From Candidatus Dormiibacterota bacterium (GTDB lineage: Bacteria > Chloroflexota > Dormibacteria > Aeolococcales > Aeolococcaceae), in assembly GCA_003132525.1 (NCBI GenBank), contig PKXZ01000014.1, forward strand, positions 2,764 to 42,368: a stretch of DNA of 39,605 bases, written 5' to 3'. This document shows positions 15,689 through 23,866 of this stretch, one piece after another; position 1 is the stretch's first letter, and every line of letters starts with the position of its first letter. Position numbers and translations under genes: made by a program. The notes under the pieces were generated by a model. The model had not been told where the DNA came from. It saw only the letters and a list, made by a program, of their open reading frames with translations, and made no database searches.

Positions 15689-15943
15689 TCAGACCTCGCT
15701 GAGCGACTCGCGAGCGGAGCCCCTGACGTCGACGAGGTCCATCTCCGCGCGCATCGGCTCACGAGGCCGCGTGGCTCCCGCCGAGTTGAACGCGGCTCGC
15801 AGTATCGGGTGCACCCGTTCCTCGAGGAACCGGTCACACGCCTCTCTCGACTCCCAGATGTCGATGTACCGCAGCCCGCCGTCGATGCGGACGACAGCGT
15901 GCATCACCCATCCGGCGATCGGCTCGGGTCCGACTCCTTCCAT
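15689..15943 (-). CDS. Small ABM-like (antibiotic biosynthesis monooxygenase superfamily) domain protein
   Basis: An 84-aa single-domain protein. The pattern VMHAVVRIDGGLRYIDIWESREACDRFLEERVHPIL is the strand-strand-helix core of dimeric alpha/beta-barrel ABM proteins (quoted here in two parts: VMHAVVRIDGG and YIDIWESREACDRFLEE, residues 13-44). Many such proteins have no known substrate, so no reaction is assigned. A TATAAA -10 box (plus 15950-15955) lies 6 nt before the ATG with no Shine-Dalgarno sequence, suggesting a leaderless transcript. It is convergent with tRNA-Glu. Confidence 0.75.
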   Translation of the reverse strand: MEGVGPEPIAGWVMHAVVRIDGGLRYIDIWESREACDRFLEERVHPILRAAFNSAGATRPREPMRAEMDLVDVRGSARESLSEV

Positions 15944-16222
15944 GATCCGTTTATAGACGTCGCTCGTGATAGGCCGATCCTGGGTGAATGCCTACATCGA
16001 TGGTTCCTCCGTACCATTAGTCCTAGTGCATCGCCTGCTCCGCGACGTCCGCGGCTGGTCGTCGCAGCGTTACGAGCAATGGCTGACCGCAACCCTCCTG
16101 CGCCTGCTGCTCTCATCACCGCATCTCGACGCCGAGCCGCAATCTGGAGACGAGGATCCGACTCGCTAGCCGCGGGTTGTTTCCGCTGACACAGTGGTGA
16201 GCAGTCGCGGCTCCGCTGCGAT
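15944..16222. other. Intergenic stretch with one weak 67-codon frame
   Basis: There is no confident gene in these 279 bp. A plus-strand frame 15966-16169 (67 codons, GTG start, no Shine-Dalgarno sequence) encodes a plausible amphipathic helix (RYEQWLTATLLRLLL) but nothing recognisable. It may be a gene remnant. The promoter of the ABM gene is at its left end. Confidence 0.3.
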
Positions 16223-17761
16223 TCAGTCTGCTGCGGTTTCTGTGCCCGTTCGAAGCGGCGGCCCATCGACCGCGGTGTGGTGCGGGTGATCCACGGATCG
16301 GCGCTGCGCTCCCGGGCGCTGGCCATTTCGAATCGTCACAGCGGCAAGCACGCCGCCCGCGGCGCAGATGATCGCGGCGATGAACGCCGCATGCTGAAAG
16401 CCCGTCTCGAATACCGGCGGGTGCAGGTAGCTGTCACCGGTGATGCCGGCGACGGCGGGAAGGAGCGCAACCGCGAGCAGGCTTCCCGTGCGTGCAACAG
16501 TGTTGTTGACGGCCGAAGCGAGTCCGCTGCGTTCCGCCGGTGCCGATGACATCGCGGTGGCGGTGAGCGGCGCCACCGTCATGGCGAGCCCGAGGCCGAA
16601 GACCAGCACAGCCGGCAACACCTCGACGAGGTAGTTGCCCCCGCTGTCGATACGTGCGAAGAGTGCGAGTCCGACGGCCACGGTCAGCGGACCGGCCGAC
16701 ATCTGCAGGCGGGGCCCGATGCGCGCTGAAAGTGCGCCGGAGCGCGATGAGAGCGCGAACAGCAGGAAGGTGACCGGCAGCAGCGATGCACCGGCTGCGG
16801 TGGGACTGTATTGCGACACCTGCTGCAACTCGATGGGCAGCAGGAAGAACATGCCGCCGAGCATTCCGTAGATCAGCAGCGTCACGGCGTTGGTGGCGCT
16901 GAACTGCCGTGACTTGAAAATGTCGAGCGGAACAATCGGCGCGTGGACGTTCAGCTCGACGACGATGAATGCAACCATGGCGATGGCTCCGATGAGCAGT
17001 GCGCCAAGCACAACCGGTGAATCCCAGTGTCCGCTCGACCCTTGGATCAGCCCGTACGAGATGCCCACCAGTGCCATGACAGTGAGCGCGCTGCCCGCGA
17101 TGTCGATGTAGCCCGTCGCGCTGGGATCGCGCGTCTCCGGCACCTGGCGCAGCGAGATGAGGACCACGGCGACGGCGATCGGCACATTGATCAGGAAGAT
17201 CAATCGCCACGAGACGGCAGTGATCAGGAAGCCACCCACAAACGGTCCGAGCGCCGTTGCAACACCACCGAGACCGGACCACGCGCCGATAGCTCGGCCG
17301 CGTTCGTTGGGCGCGAACGACGCCTCGAGGATCGCGAGGCTCCCTGGCGTGAGCAGCGCGCCGCCGACGCCCTGGAGGGCCCGGGCTGCGATGAGCAGAC
17401 CGATGTTGGGTGCGACGGCGCAGACCAGCGACGCGACCGCGAACCACGAGACGCCGATGACGAAGATCTTGCGTCGTCCGAATCGATCGCAGAGCGCGCC
17501 GGCAAGCAGGATCAGGCCGGCGACGGTGAGCAGGTAGCCGGCCGACACCCACTGCAATCCAGCGATCTGCGCATGGAAGTCCTTGCCGATCGCGGGTTGC
17601 GCGATGCCGACGACGGTGGCATCCAGCTGCGCCATCGCGCTGCCGAGCACTGTCGCCGTGAGCACCCATCGCCCCCGCGCGGTGGCCAGGTGCAGGGACA
17701 CGGACTCAGGAGGAGTCGCAGGCCCGCCGGATGATCCCGCGTCAGTCACCCCACTCGACAT
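16223..17761 (-). CDS. MFS drug exporter of the DHA2 (EmrB/QacA) type, 14 TM
   Basis: A 512-aa inner-membrane proton-drug antiporter. Fourteen hydrophobic segments are visible. Motifs are LDATVVGIAQPAIGKDF in TM1 (motif D1), LCDRFGRRKIF in the loop after TM2 (motif A, residues about 90-100), and GGALLTPGSLAILEASF in TM4-5. The substrate cannot be told. The ATG at 17761 or 17767 (MAMSSG) is the likely start; the gene overlaps the end of the hydrolase gene by about 20 bp, so the two are probably co-transcribed. The longer open frame to 17968 is the hydrolase region read out of frame. The C-terminal ~30 residues are polar and His/Arg-rich. Confidence 0.93.
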   Translation of the reverse strand: MSSGVTDAGSSGGPATPPESVSLHLATARGRWVLTATVLGSAMAQLDATVVGIAQPAIGKDFHAQIAGLQWVSAGYLLTVAGLILLAGALCDRFGRRKIFVIGVSWFAVASLVCAVAPNIGLLIAARALQGVGGALLTPGSLAILEASFAPNERGRAIGAWSGLGGVATALGPFVGGFLITAVSWRLIFLINVPIAVAVVLISLRQVPETRDPSATGYIDIAGSALTVMALVGISYGLIQGSSGHWDSPVVLGALLIGAIAMVAFIVVELNVHAPIVPLDIFKSRQFSATNAVTLLIYGMLGGMFFLLPIELQQVSQYSPTAAGASLLPVTFLLFALSSRSGALSARIGPRLQMSAGPLTVAVGLALFARIDSGGNYLVEVLPAVLVFGLGLAMTVAPLTATAMSSAPAERSGLASAVNNTVARTGSLLAVALLPAVAGITGDSYLHPPVFETGFQHAAFIAAIICAAGGVLAAVTIRNGQRPGAQRRSVDHPHHTAVDGPPLRTGTETAAD

Positions 17762-18398
17762 CGCCATAGAAGCCGGCGGGCTTGGGGTGTCGGTTGTATG
17801 CCGCGACGCCCCTGCGGCTGGCGGCGACAGTCGTGGTCGTGCCGTGTCCGGGAAGCACCAGTGTTTCTTCCGGTAATGGCAGCAACCTGGCGGTGATGCT
17901 CGCCATGATGGTTTCCAGGTCGCCGCGGGCGCTCGTCTTGCCGGGACCGCCGTTGAACAGCGTGTCACCGGTGATCACGGCCGCGCCGACACGCAACGAG
18001 ATGCTCCCTGGCGTATGACCGGGGGTATGGATCACGCCGATCCGGACGTTGCCCACCGGGACCTCCGCGCCGTCGTCGAGCCGGCCGTCGATGCGCTCCT
18101 CGGGGATCTTGATCTCACGACTCCCGACCAGCACCGGCGCACCGGTCGCGGCGCGCACCGCGTCGTAGGTCATCCAGTGATCGGGGTGCCAGTGCGTGGC
18201 GATGACCGTCTGCACCCCGCCCTCGGCTGCAATCGCGGCGAGCAACGGCTCCTCGTCGAGCGGCATGTCGACAAGCGCCGCCACGCCCATATCCACGTCG
18301 CGAACCACATACGCGTTGTTTCCGTACGGCCCCATCGGGCCGATCTTGACGATGCGGACACCGCCGTCCTCGAAGACGGTGACCTCAGTGCCGGCCAC
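17742..18398 (-). CDS. Metallo-beta-lactamase-fold hydrolase (glyoxalase II-like)
   Basis: A 218-aa soluble enzyme. The metal-binding set is complete: H69-W-H71-P-D73-H74 in THWHPDHW, His127 in HTPGHTPGS, Asp in VITGDTLF (about 142) and His in VLPGHGTTTT (about 182). The size and the PGH motifs fit the glyoxalase II/thioesterase-like branch rather than beta-lactamases; the substrate is unknown. The start overlaps the end of the upstream HhH-GPD gene by 14 bp, and its own end overlaps the MFS gene, giving a tight three-gene minus-strand unit. A role in detoxification with the exporter is only a guess. Confidence 0.9.
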   Translation of the reverse strand: MAGTEVTVFEDGGVRIVKIGPMGPYGNNAYVVRDVDMGVAALVDMPLDEEPLLAAIAAEGGVQTVIATHWHPDHWMTYDAVRAATGAPVLVGSREIKIPEERIDGRLDDGAEVPVGNVRIGVIHTPGHTPGSISLRVGAAVITGDTLFNGGPGKTSARGDLETIMASITARLLPLPEETLVLPGHGTTTTVAASRRGVAAYNRHPKPAGFYGDVEWGD

Positions 18399-19035
18399 GC
18401 GCCCCCGACTTTGCCGATCCCTTGCTCGACGCCCGCGACTTCTGCGGTGCCTGCTTCGACGCGACCTCAGCTCGGAGCGCCGCTTTGAAGGCGCGCTTCT
18501 GCGCCTGGTACTGCTCGCGTTCGGCGACCGTCGTGACGTCTGCCAGGGTCGGCCAGTCGGGAGCGACGCTCTCCCATCCTGCCGGCCGAACGCCGAGGTG
18601 TTTGGCGACCACCCCGACCATGACCCGGGCCTTCGCGGCGCCGAAACCGGGAAGTGCGGCGAATCGCCGCAACAGGTCCTTCGCGTCCGTGGCCTCGGTC
18701 CAGATCCGCGTGGTGTCGCCGCCGTACTCGTCGGTGATCACCTTGCAGAGGGCGTAGACGCGCTGCGCCATGCTGACCGGGAAGCGATGCAGCGCGGGCG
18801 GCGTCTGGAAGGCCTTCTCCACCTTGGAGGGATCCATGCGCGCGACCTCGACGGGATCGATCGTGCCGAGACGTTCGCGCATGTGCAACGGGCCCTGGAA
18901 CGCCCACTCGATCGGTATCTGCTGGTCGAGGCAGAAGCCGATCAGGAGCGCTGCCGGATTCGCGCTGATGAGGCGGTCCGACTCAGGGTCGCCCGTCCAC
19001 TGGAGTTCGAGGGTCGTCGCCGCGCTCTTGGCCAC
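18385..19035 (-). CDS. HhH-GPD-type base excision repair family protein
   Basis: A 216-aa protein of the small actinobacterial family annotated as HhH-GPD-type repair protein. Diagnostic blocks are FCLDQQIPIEWAF (about 38-50) and the helix-hairpin-helix LPGFGAAKARVMV (about 132-144). The catalytic-Asp segment that follows the hairpin in EndoIII/AlkA (VDTHV-like) is not apparent, so glycosylase activity is doubtful. The tail is Lys/Arg/Ser-rich, suggesting nucleic-acid binding. GTG 19035 is preferred over the longer GTG 19062 because homologues begin near here and TACCGT lies 7 nt upstream as a possible -10 box. Confidence 0.82.
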   Translation of the reverse strand: MAKSAATTLELQWTGDPESDRLISANPAALLIGFCLDQQIPIEWAFQGPLHMRERLGTIDPVEVARMDPSKVEKAFQTPPALHRFPVSMAQRVYALCKVITDEYGGDTTRIWTEATDAKDLLRRFAALPGFGAAKARVMVGVVAKHLGVRPAGWESVAPDWPTLADVTTVAEREQYQAQKRAFKAALRAEVASKQAPQKSRASSKGSAKSGARGRH

Positions 19036-19102
19036 GGCGTGTACGGTACCGCGCCGCGCCACCGAACTGAGGCACTAGCTCGCGACTGCGTACACTCGGC
19101 GC

Positions 19103-19396
19103 ATGTCGTGGCTCGGGCGTCTTTTCGGGTCGAAGCCACCGGCTGCGCCGCTCAATAGCGTGGTCGTCGCGAGCGATCTCGTCCAGCCCCTGACCGCGGG
19201 CGGTACCGAGCTCGCGACGGCGGTGGATGCCGCGCTTCGCGCCTATCTCGACGCCCAGGCCAAGGCGCTCGCCGCCGGGGAGCCGGAGCGAATTCCCTTC
19301 TGGCTGCGGCGCGATGTCACTCCTTCCGGCGACCTCGAAGACGAGCTCCGGGACCGTGTCATCCAGCGTCGAGCGGCCGAAGAAGAGGCGCACTGA
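19103..19396 (+). CDS. Small hypothetical protein, 97 aa
   Basis: Family not recognised. It opens with MSWLGRLFG (an amphipathic or membrane-associating N-terminus also seen in other small actinobacterial proteins), followed by a soluble Ala-rich helical body and an acidic EEEAH end. A TACACT -10 box (19091-19096) lies exactly 6 nt before the ATG and there is no Shine-Dalgarno sequence, so the start is well supported as leaderless. It lies 25 bp upstream of the dehydrogenase gene on the same strand and is probably co-transcribed with it. Confidence 0.75.
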   Translation: MSWLGRLFGSKPPAAPLNSVVVASDLVQPLTAGGTELATAVDAALRAYLDAQAKALAAGEPERIPFWLRRDVTPSGDLEDELRDRVIQRRAAEEEAH

Positions 19397-19421
19397 TCGC
19401 GCATCAGCGGGGAGGCTGACC

Positions 19422-20465
19422 ATGCGGGCTGTGGCCTTCAAAGACTTCGGCATCGTCGAGCTCGTCGACGTGCCGAAACCTGGGATTGAGGAGCCGGGTG
19501 ACGCGCTGGTCCAGGTGACCCGGACGGCCATCTGCGGGAGCGATCTGCACGTCGTCCATGGACGCATTCCCGGGATGAGCCCCGGCGGTGTCCTGGGGCA
19601 CGAGTTCATCGGTGTCGTCGAGGCCGTCGACGGCGCGGTACACCGCTTTGGTGAGGGCGATCGCGTTGTGGGCTCGTTCACCATCCCGTGCGGCGGGTGC
19701 TGGTACTGCGCGCGCCGGCTCTTCAGCCGCTGCCCGGATCAGCGTGTCTTCGGGTACGGGTCGTTCTTCGGCGACGTCGCGGGTGCGCAGGCGGACTACG
19801 TCCGTGTACCGAACGCCGACCTCGTGCTCCACGCCGTCGACGACTCGATGAGCGACGAGCAGGCGCTCTTCGTCGGCGACATCTTCACGACGGGATACGA
19901 CTGCGCCAGCGAGGCGCGGATCGAGAAGGGAGATGTGGTCACCGTCGTCGGCTGCGGCCCGGTCGGCCTGATGGCCATCCTCGGGTCGCGCGGATTCGAG
20001 CCGTCCACGATCTACGCGGTGGACACGGTGTCGGAGCGTCTCGAGATGGCCCAGACACTCGGCGCGATACCGGTCGACGCCAACAACGTGCACGCTCCGA
20101 GCTTCGTCCAGGACCGGACCGGAGGCCGCGGCGCCGACGCAGTCCTGGAGTGCGTCGGGCTGGTTCCGGCCCTCCTTGATTGCATCGACATCGCGCGCGC
20201 CGGTGGCCGGATCAGCGTCATCGGGGTGCACAGCGACCAGGAGCTCGAGCTGCCGCTCAACACCACCTTCGTCAAGGCGATCGACCTCAAGTTCTGTGGC
20301 ACCGCGAACATCATCGGCCGGTGGGAGGAGTCGCTCGCCCTGGTGTCGAGCGGCGCAGCGCACCCCGACGCGATCATCTCGCACCGCATGACGCTGGAGG
20401 ACGCCGTGCTCGGTTACCAGCTCTTCGAGCGACGCGAGGCCCTCAAGGTCGTGCTCACCCCGTAG
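19422..20465 (+). CDS. Zinc-dependent medium-chain dehydrogenase (alcohol dehydrogenase family)
   Basis: A 347-aa cytosolic oxidoreductase. The catalytic-zinc residues are C38 (CGSDLH), H60 and E61 (GHEF). The structural-zinc lobe has four cysteines, C90, C93, C96 and C104. The Rossmann motif VVGCGPVGLMA lies at about 172-182, with the NAD-selecting Asp in YAVDTVSERLE. The arrangement resembles the glutathione-independent formaldehyde / threonine-type dehydrogenase branch; the substrate is not assigned. The ATG at 19422 follows GGGGAGG by 6 nt, and the longer open frame upstream overlaps the 97-aa gene and is spurious. It is convergent with the SDR gene. Confidence 0.92.
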   Translation: MRAVAFKDFGIVELVDVPKPGIEEPGDALVQVTRTAICGSDLHVVHGRIPGMSPGGVLGHEFIGVVEAVDGAVHRFGEGDRVVGSFTIPCGGCWYCARRLFSRCPDQRVFGYGSFFGDVAGAQADYVRVPNADLVLHAVDDSMSDEQALFVGDIFTTGYDCASEARIEKGDVVTVVGCGPVGLMAILGSRGFEPSTIYAVDTVSERLEMAQTLGAIPVDANNVHAPSFVQDRTGGRGADAVLECVGLVPALLDCIDIARAGGRISVIGVHSDQELELPLNTTFVKAIDLKFCGTANIIGRWEESLALVSSGAAHPDAIISHRMTLEDAVLGYQLFERREALKVVLTP

Positions 20466-20474
20466 GGCGTGAGA

Positions 20475-21245
20475 TCACCCAGTGATGCGTCCGCCGGTGA
20501 GGTCGATCGTCACGCCGGTGATCCACGATGACTGGGCTGTCGCCAGGAACACAGCGGAGTCCGCAACGTCGTCAACGGTACCGAGCCGTCGCAGCGGAAA
20601 GCTCTGCGCGAGCTGCTCCCGCGCCGGTGCAGGCATGTTCTGGACGAGACGCTCGGTCTCGATCGCGGACGGGGCGATGCAGTTGATGCGCACGCCGTTT
20701 GGGGCGAGGTCGACGGCGAGGTGCCGGGTGAGCATCAGAATGCCGGCCTTGGCGGCGGCGTACGCGACCGATGCGCCACCCGGCTGCCGCCCCGCGGTCG
20801 AGGACATCGTGACGATGGATCCCCGCCGCCGCTCCACCATGCCGAGCGCGAAGGTGCGGATCGTGATGTATGTGGCCGTGAGGTTGGTGTCGATCACCGC
20901 GCACCAGCGAGACGCGTCGAGTTGTGTGATCGGTTCCGGGCGTCCGTCACCACCCGCGAAGGCGAGCAGCACGGTCGCCGGGCCGAACGCGCCTTCGGTG
21001 CCGGCGAGCAAGGCATCGACCTGCTCCTGGCTCGTGCAGTCTGCTGGGATGCCGATGGCACGGCCACCGGTGGACGTGATCGACGCAACGACGGCATCGA
21101 TGGCCGCCTGGTCGCGGCCGGACACGACCACGGCCGCGCCAAGCTGGGCGAAGCGGCGCGCAGAGCCGGCGCCGATACCTCGGGACCCTCCGGTGACCAC
21201 GACCACCTCGTCGCGAAGGTCGGCGGCGAGAGCCTGAGTTGTCAT
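20475..21245 (-). CDS. Short-chain dehydrogenase/reductase
   Basis: A 256-aa classical SDR. The cofactor loop is TGGSRGIGAG (18-27), the catalytic Ser lies in MSSTAG (about 148) and the Y162-A-A-A-K166 pair is intact; the NAG-type motif is degenerate (AFAGGD). NADPH preference is suggested by SGRDQ after strand 2. The substrate is unknown. The start at 21245 (MTTQALAADL) is chosen over the longer frame, whose extra codons cover the operator. It is divergently transcribed from a TetR-family gene through a 38-bp gap holding a perfect inverted repeat, so it is the likely target of that repressor. Confidence 0.92.
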   Translation of the reverse strand: MTTQALAADLRDEVVVVTGGSRGIGAGSARRFAQLGAAVVVSGRDQAAIDAVVASITSTGGRAIGIPADCTSQEQVDALLAGTEGAFGPATVLLAFAGGDGRPEPITQLDASRWCAVIDTNLTATYITIRTFALGMVERRRGSIVTMSSTAGRQPGGASVAYAAAKAGILMLTRHLAVDLAPNGVRINCIAPSAIETERLVQNMPAPAREQLAQSFPLRRLGTVDDVADSAVFLATAQSSWITGVTIDLTGGRITG

Positions 21246-21252
21246 GATATTG

Positions 21253-21271
21253 ACTGTACAATACGTACAGT
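21253..21271. promoter_or_regulatory. TetR-type operator between SDR and TetR genes
   Basis: Perfect inverted repeat: 7-bp arms ACTGTAC and GTACAGT around AATAC. It contains TACAAT (21257-21262), a -10 box for the tetR-like gene, and on the other strand TATTGT, a possible -10 for the SDR. A repressor bound here would block both promoters. Confidence 0.8.
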
Positions 21272-21283
21272 GAAAAGGGCAAC

Positions 21284-21868
21284 ATGACACCGCGTCCTTA
21301 CGATCTCGGGCTCCGTGCGCGGGCGATGGACGAACGGCGGGCGAGGATCATCGCCGCGGCGCGCCAGGAGCTTCTGGCCTCACCCCGTTTCACCCTCGAA
21401 GCGGTGGCCGAACGCGCAGCCGTGTCGCGGGTGACCGTGTATGCACAGTTCGGCGATCGCGACACTCTCCTCGAGGCGGTCTATGACGACCTCGGCGCGA
21501 GCGGAGCCCTGGACCGGATTCCGGGAGCCTTCGCGGCATCAGATCTGGCCCGCGCGCTCCCGATCATCGTGGAGGTCTTCTGCCACTTCTATACGGTGCA
21601 TCGAGAGGTCATCAGGCGCTTGAACGCCCTGAGGGTTCTCGGCGCCGGGGAATTCGCCGGCCAGGCCGGGCGCAACGAACGGCGGCGGGAGATCCTGGGC
21701 GCGTTGCTCAGCCGCTGGGGAAGGGACGATGGGGGCGTCGTCGACACCTTGCAAGCGCTGACGAGCTTCGCCTTTGTCGACGAGCTCGCCGGCCGGAAGA
21801 GCACCCCCGATGACGTCATCGGCGAGGTCTTGAAGCTCGTGTCCTCAGCCGTTGCAGAGCGGAGCTGA
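21284..21868 (+). CDS. TetR-family transcriptional regulator
   Basis: A 194-aa repressor. The N-terminal HTH spans about residues 17-62: RIIAAARQELLASPRF, LEAVAERAAVSRVTVYAQFG (helix-turn-helix) and RDTLLEAVYDDL. The C-terminal helical ligand-binding domain (65-194) has no identifiable ligand. It faces the SDR gene across a short region with a perfect palindrome overlapping its own -10 box, which fits autorepression plus control of the SDR. The leader is about 15 nt with no obvious Shine-Dalgarno sequence; GTGAAAAGG is the nearest purine stretch. Confidence 0.93.
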   Translation: MTPRPYDLGLRARAMDERRARIIAAARQELLASPRFTLEAVAERAAVSRVTVYAQFGDRDTLLEAVYDDLGASGALDRIPGAFAASDLARALPIIVEVFCHFYTVHREVIRRLNALRVLGAGEFAGQAGRNERRREILGALLSRWGRDDGGVVDTLQALTSFAFVDELAGRKSTPDDVIGEVLKLVSSAVAERS

Positions 21869-21948
21869 CGATCGCTCACTCCCTCAGACGCTCCGGTTGT
21901 TGCGTCCGAAACGGGGGTATGTTCGAGTCAGATAGTTGGAGGGTTGCC

Positions 21949-22356
21949 ATGACTGAGGATGCGAGTTCCGCCCCACTTCCGGTCGGGAGCCATCTGGATC
22001 CCCTCGCACAGTCGCGAGGATTCATGGGCGGCGGTCAGTTCCCCGCCGGTCCGTCAGGCGCCGGGATTATCCCCGATGACCAGTGGAAGGTCGGGTCCAA
22101 CAGCTTCGCCAAAGCAGGCGTGGTCTTCGGTGTGCTGGCCATCCCACTAGGGCTGATGCAGGTGATCGGTTACTTCTTCGCTCTGGGCTTCGCCGGGATC
22201 GCGATCGTCCTCGGCGGGATTGGTCTGGTTCGGGCACAGCGCCTGCCCGCCAACGCGGGGAGATATATCGCAGTGCTTGCGGTTCTGCTCGGTGTTGGTG
22301 TTCTCGTCTGGAAGATCATCGAAGGAGTCGGTCCGGCCGTCGTCGTGCCCGCGTAG
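21949..22356 (+). CDS. Small membrane protein, DUF4190-like
   Basis: A 135-aa protein. A polar, Gly/Pro-rich first 50 residues are followed by two or three hydrophobic helices (about 55-90 and 100-122, with GLMQVIGYFFALGFAGIAI and VLAVLLGVGVLVW), the architecture of small DUF4190-type envelope proteins; the function is unknown. The ATG at 21949 is chosen because GGAGGG lies 6 nt before it. The in-frame ATG at 21919 lacks such a site. Confidence 0.75.
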   Translation: MTEDASSAPLPVGSHLDPLAQSRGFMGGGQFPAGPSGAGIIPDDQWKVGSNSFAKAGVVFGVLAIPLGLMQVIGYFFALGFAGIAIVLGGIGLVRAQRLPANAGRYIAVLAVLLGVGVLVWKIIEGVGPAVVVPA

Positions 22357-22399
22357 TCCTTTCGCGGTGTCTGGCGGCGTCATCTTGGCTCAGAGACGC

Positions 22400-22428
22400 T
22401 TGACATGGCACCATGGTGGTGCCATAGT
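22400..22428 (+). promoter_or_regulatory. Promoter with a palindromic operator in the -35/-10 spacer
   Basis: TTGACA (22400-22405), a 17-bp spacer and CATAGT (22423-22428). The spacer is filled by an inverted repeat with 9-bp perfect arms ATGGCACCA and TGGTGCCAT separated by TGG (22405-22425). The ATG of the RHH protein lies 6 nt after the -10 box, so the transcript should be leaderless and fully controlled at this operator, probably by its own RHH product. Confidence 0.85.
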
Positions 22429-22434
22429 GGCGTC

Positions 22435-22959
22435 ATGGACCTACGCCCCTACGTCGAGAGCATTCATCAGCAGCTAGCCGATGCGGCTGAGGCCGGCGGC
22501 GACGAGGCACGCGCCCTCGCCGAACGCCTCGCCGCCCCGCTCGATGCAGCCATTCGCCTTGCCCTGCAGGACGTGCTTGGGGCAGCGGCGGAGGAGATCA
22601 CGCGCGAACTCGCTCCGGGTTCGGTGGAGCTGCGCATCCGCGGCCGCAACCCTGAGTTCGTCGTCACGCCGCCCCCCGCCGAGCCGGCGTCTGACTTCTC
22701 CAGCCCGAGTAACGACGATGCGCCCCTGGCGCCGCTGAGCCCCGCGGACACCGAGGATGGCGGGACCGCGCGCATCAACCTGCGCATGCCCGACCAGCTC
22801 AAGACCCGCGTCGAGCAGGCGGCGAACAGCGAAGGCCTCTCCGTGAACAGCTGGCTCGTCCGGGCGGCGAACTTCGCACTTGATCGAACCGACCCGGGCC
22901 GCCGCCGCGACGGGCGCGCCGCCTCCGGGCCCGGCCGCTATTCGGGCTGGGTTCGCTAA
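22435..22959 (+). CDS. Ribbon-helix-helix (HicB/Arc-like) regulator
   Basis: A 174-aa protein. The N-terminal 75 residues are helical with a DALQDVLG-like region. The middle is a Pro/Ser linker. The ribbon-helix-helix lies at about 108-150 (ARINLRMPDQLKTRVEQAA then GLSVNSWLVRAANFAL), the DNA-binding fold of HicB, Arc and CopG proteins, followed by an Arg-rich end. No HicA-type toxin adjoins, so it is better read as a transcriptional regulator of the downstream DUF4097 and ABC genes than as an antitoxin. The start at 22435 fits a leaderless transcript from the palindromic promoter; the frame open to 22405 would run through the operator. Confidence 0.85.
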   Translation: MDLRPYVESIHQQLADAAEAGGDEARALAERLAAPLDAAIRLALQDVLGAAAEEITRELAPGSVELRIRGRNPEFVVTPPPAEPASDFSSPSNDDAPLAPLSPADTEDGGTARINLRMPDQLKTRVEQAANSEGLSVNSWLVRAANFALDRTDPGRRRDGRAASGPGRYSGWVR

Positions 22960-22987
22960 CCCCGCATCAACCACCAGGAGAAAAACC

Positions 22988-23866
22988 ATGCCTACTTTCG
23001 ATACCCCCCATCCAATCCTCGTCACCCTCGACATCGGCGTCGGCGACGTCCGGATCGCGGCCTCCGAGCGCACGGACACGACGGTTGAGGTCCGGCCCAG
23101 CAACGCGTCCAAGCAGGCGGACGTGACGGCTGCAGAGCAGACGCGCGTCGAGTACGCGGATGGCCGGCTGCTGATCAAGGCACCGAAGGGGTGGCGAAGC
23201 TACATGCCGCGCGGCGGCGGCGAGTCGATCGATCTGCAGATCGAGCTGCCGGCGGGCTCGCAGGTGCGTGGGGAGGCAGGCGTCGCTGCCCTGCGCTGCA
23301 CCGGGCCGCTCGGCGAATGCCACTACAACACGGGCGTCGGCGACGTTCACGTCGAGGAGGCGCGACCGGTTCATCTCACCACCGGGGTCGGCGATGTCGC
23401 CGTGGACCGGGCCTTCGGCCATGCACAAATCTCCACGGGCTCGGGTTCCGTGCAGATCGGCGCCGTGGAAGGCACCGCGACGATCAAAGGCGCAAACGGC
23501 AGCACGTGGGTCGGCGACGTCTCACGAGATCTTCGAGTGATCGCCGCGAACGGTTCCATCTCCGTCGACCATTCGCATGGCACCGTCGTTGCGAGGACCG
23601 CCAACGGCGACGTGAGCCTCGGCGAGGTGGAGGGCGGGACCGTGGTCGCGCAGACGGCCATGGGCAGGTTGGACATCGGGATTCGCCAGGGCGTCGCCGC
23701 CTGGCTTGACCTCGACACCAAATTCGGCAAGGTTCACAACGATCTCGAGGCGACGACTCGACCGCAGCCGGGGGAGCAGTCCGTCGAAGTCCGTGCACGC
23801 AGCTCTTTCGGCGATATCACCATCCATCGGGCGGTCGCGAGTCCGACGGTGGCAACCGGGTCATGA
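22988..23866 (+). CDS. DUF4097-family beta-helix protein
   Basis: A 292-aa protein with a repeated short-strand pattern (VGDVHVEEARPVHLTTG, VGDVAVDRA, SGSVQIGAVEGTATIKG, NGDVSLGEVEGGTVVAQT) typical of DUF4097 putative adhesin/beta-helix domains. There is no signal peptide or membrane helix, so it is probably cytosolic. The exact role is unknown; the family is commonly found beside RHH regulators and DrrAB-type exporters, as here. The ATG at 22988 follows AGGAG by 8 nt. Its stop overlaps the ABC ATPase start as ATGA. Confidence 0.88.
   Translation: MPTFDTPHPILVTLDIGVGDVRIAASERTDTTVEVRPSNASKQADVTAAEQTRVEYADGRLLIKAPKGWRSYMPRGGGESIDLQIELPAGSQVRGEAGVAALRCTGPLGECHYNTGVGDVHVEEARPVHLTTGVGDVAVDRAFGHAQISTGSGSVQIGAVEGTATIKGANGSTWVGDVSRDLRVIAANGSISVDHSHGTVVARTANGDVSLGEVEGGTVVAQTAMGRLDIGIRQGVAAWLDLDTKFGKVHNDLEATTRPQPGEQSVEVRARSSFGDITIHRAVASPTVATGS

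Noticed and set aside
15904-16326. 140-codon minus-strand frame between the ABM and MFS genes
   Set aside because: Arg/Ser-rich, no start signal, and it overlaps the ABM promoter and the MFS 3' end.
22435-22959. HicB antitoxin of a toxin-antitoxin pair
   Set aside because: No HicA-like or other small toxin gene adjoins. The protein heads a DUF4097/ABC operon and is better treated as a regulator.
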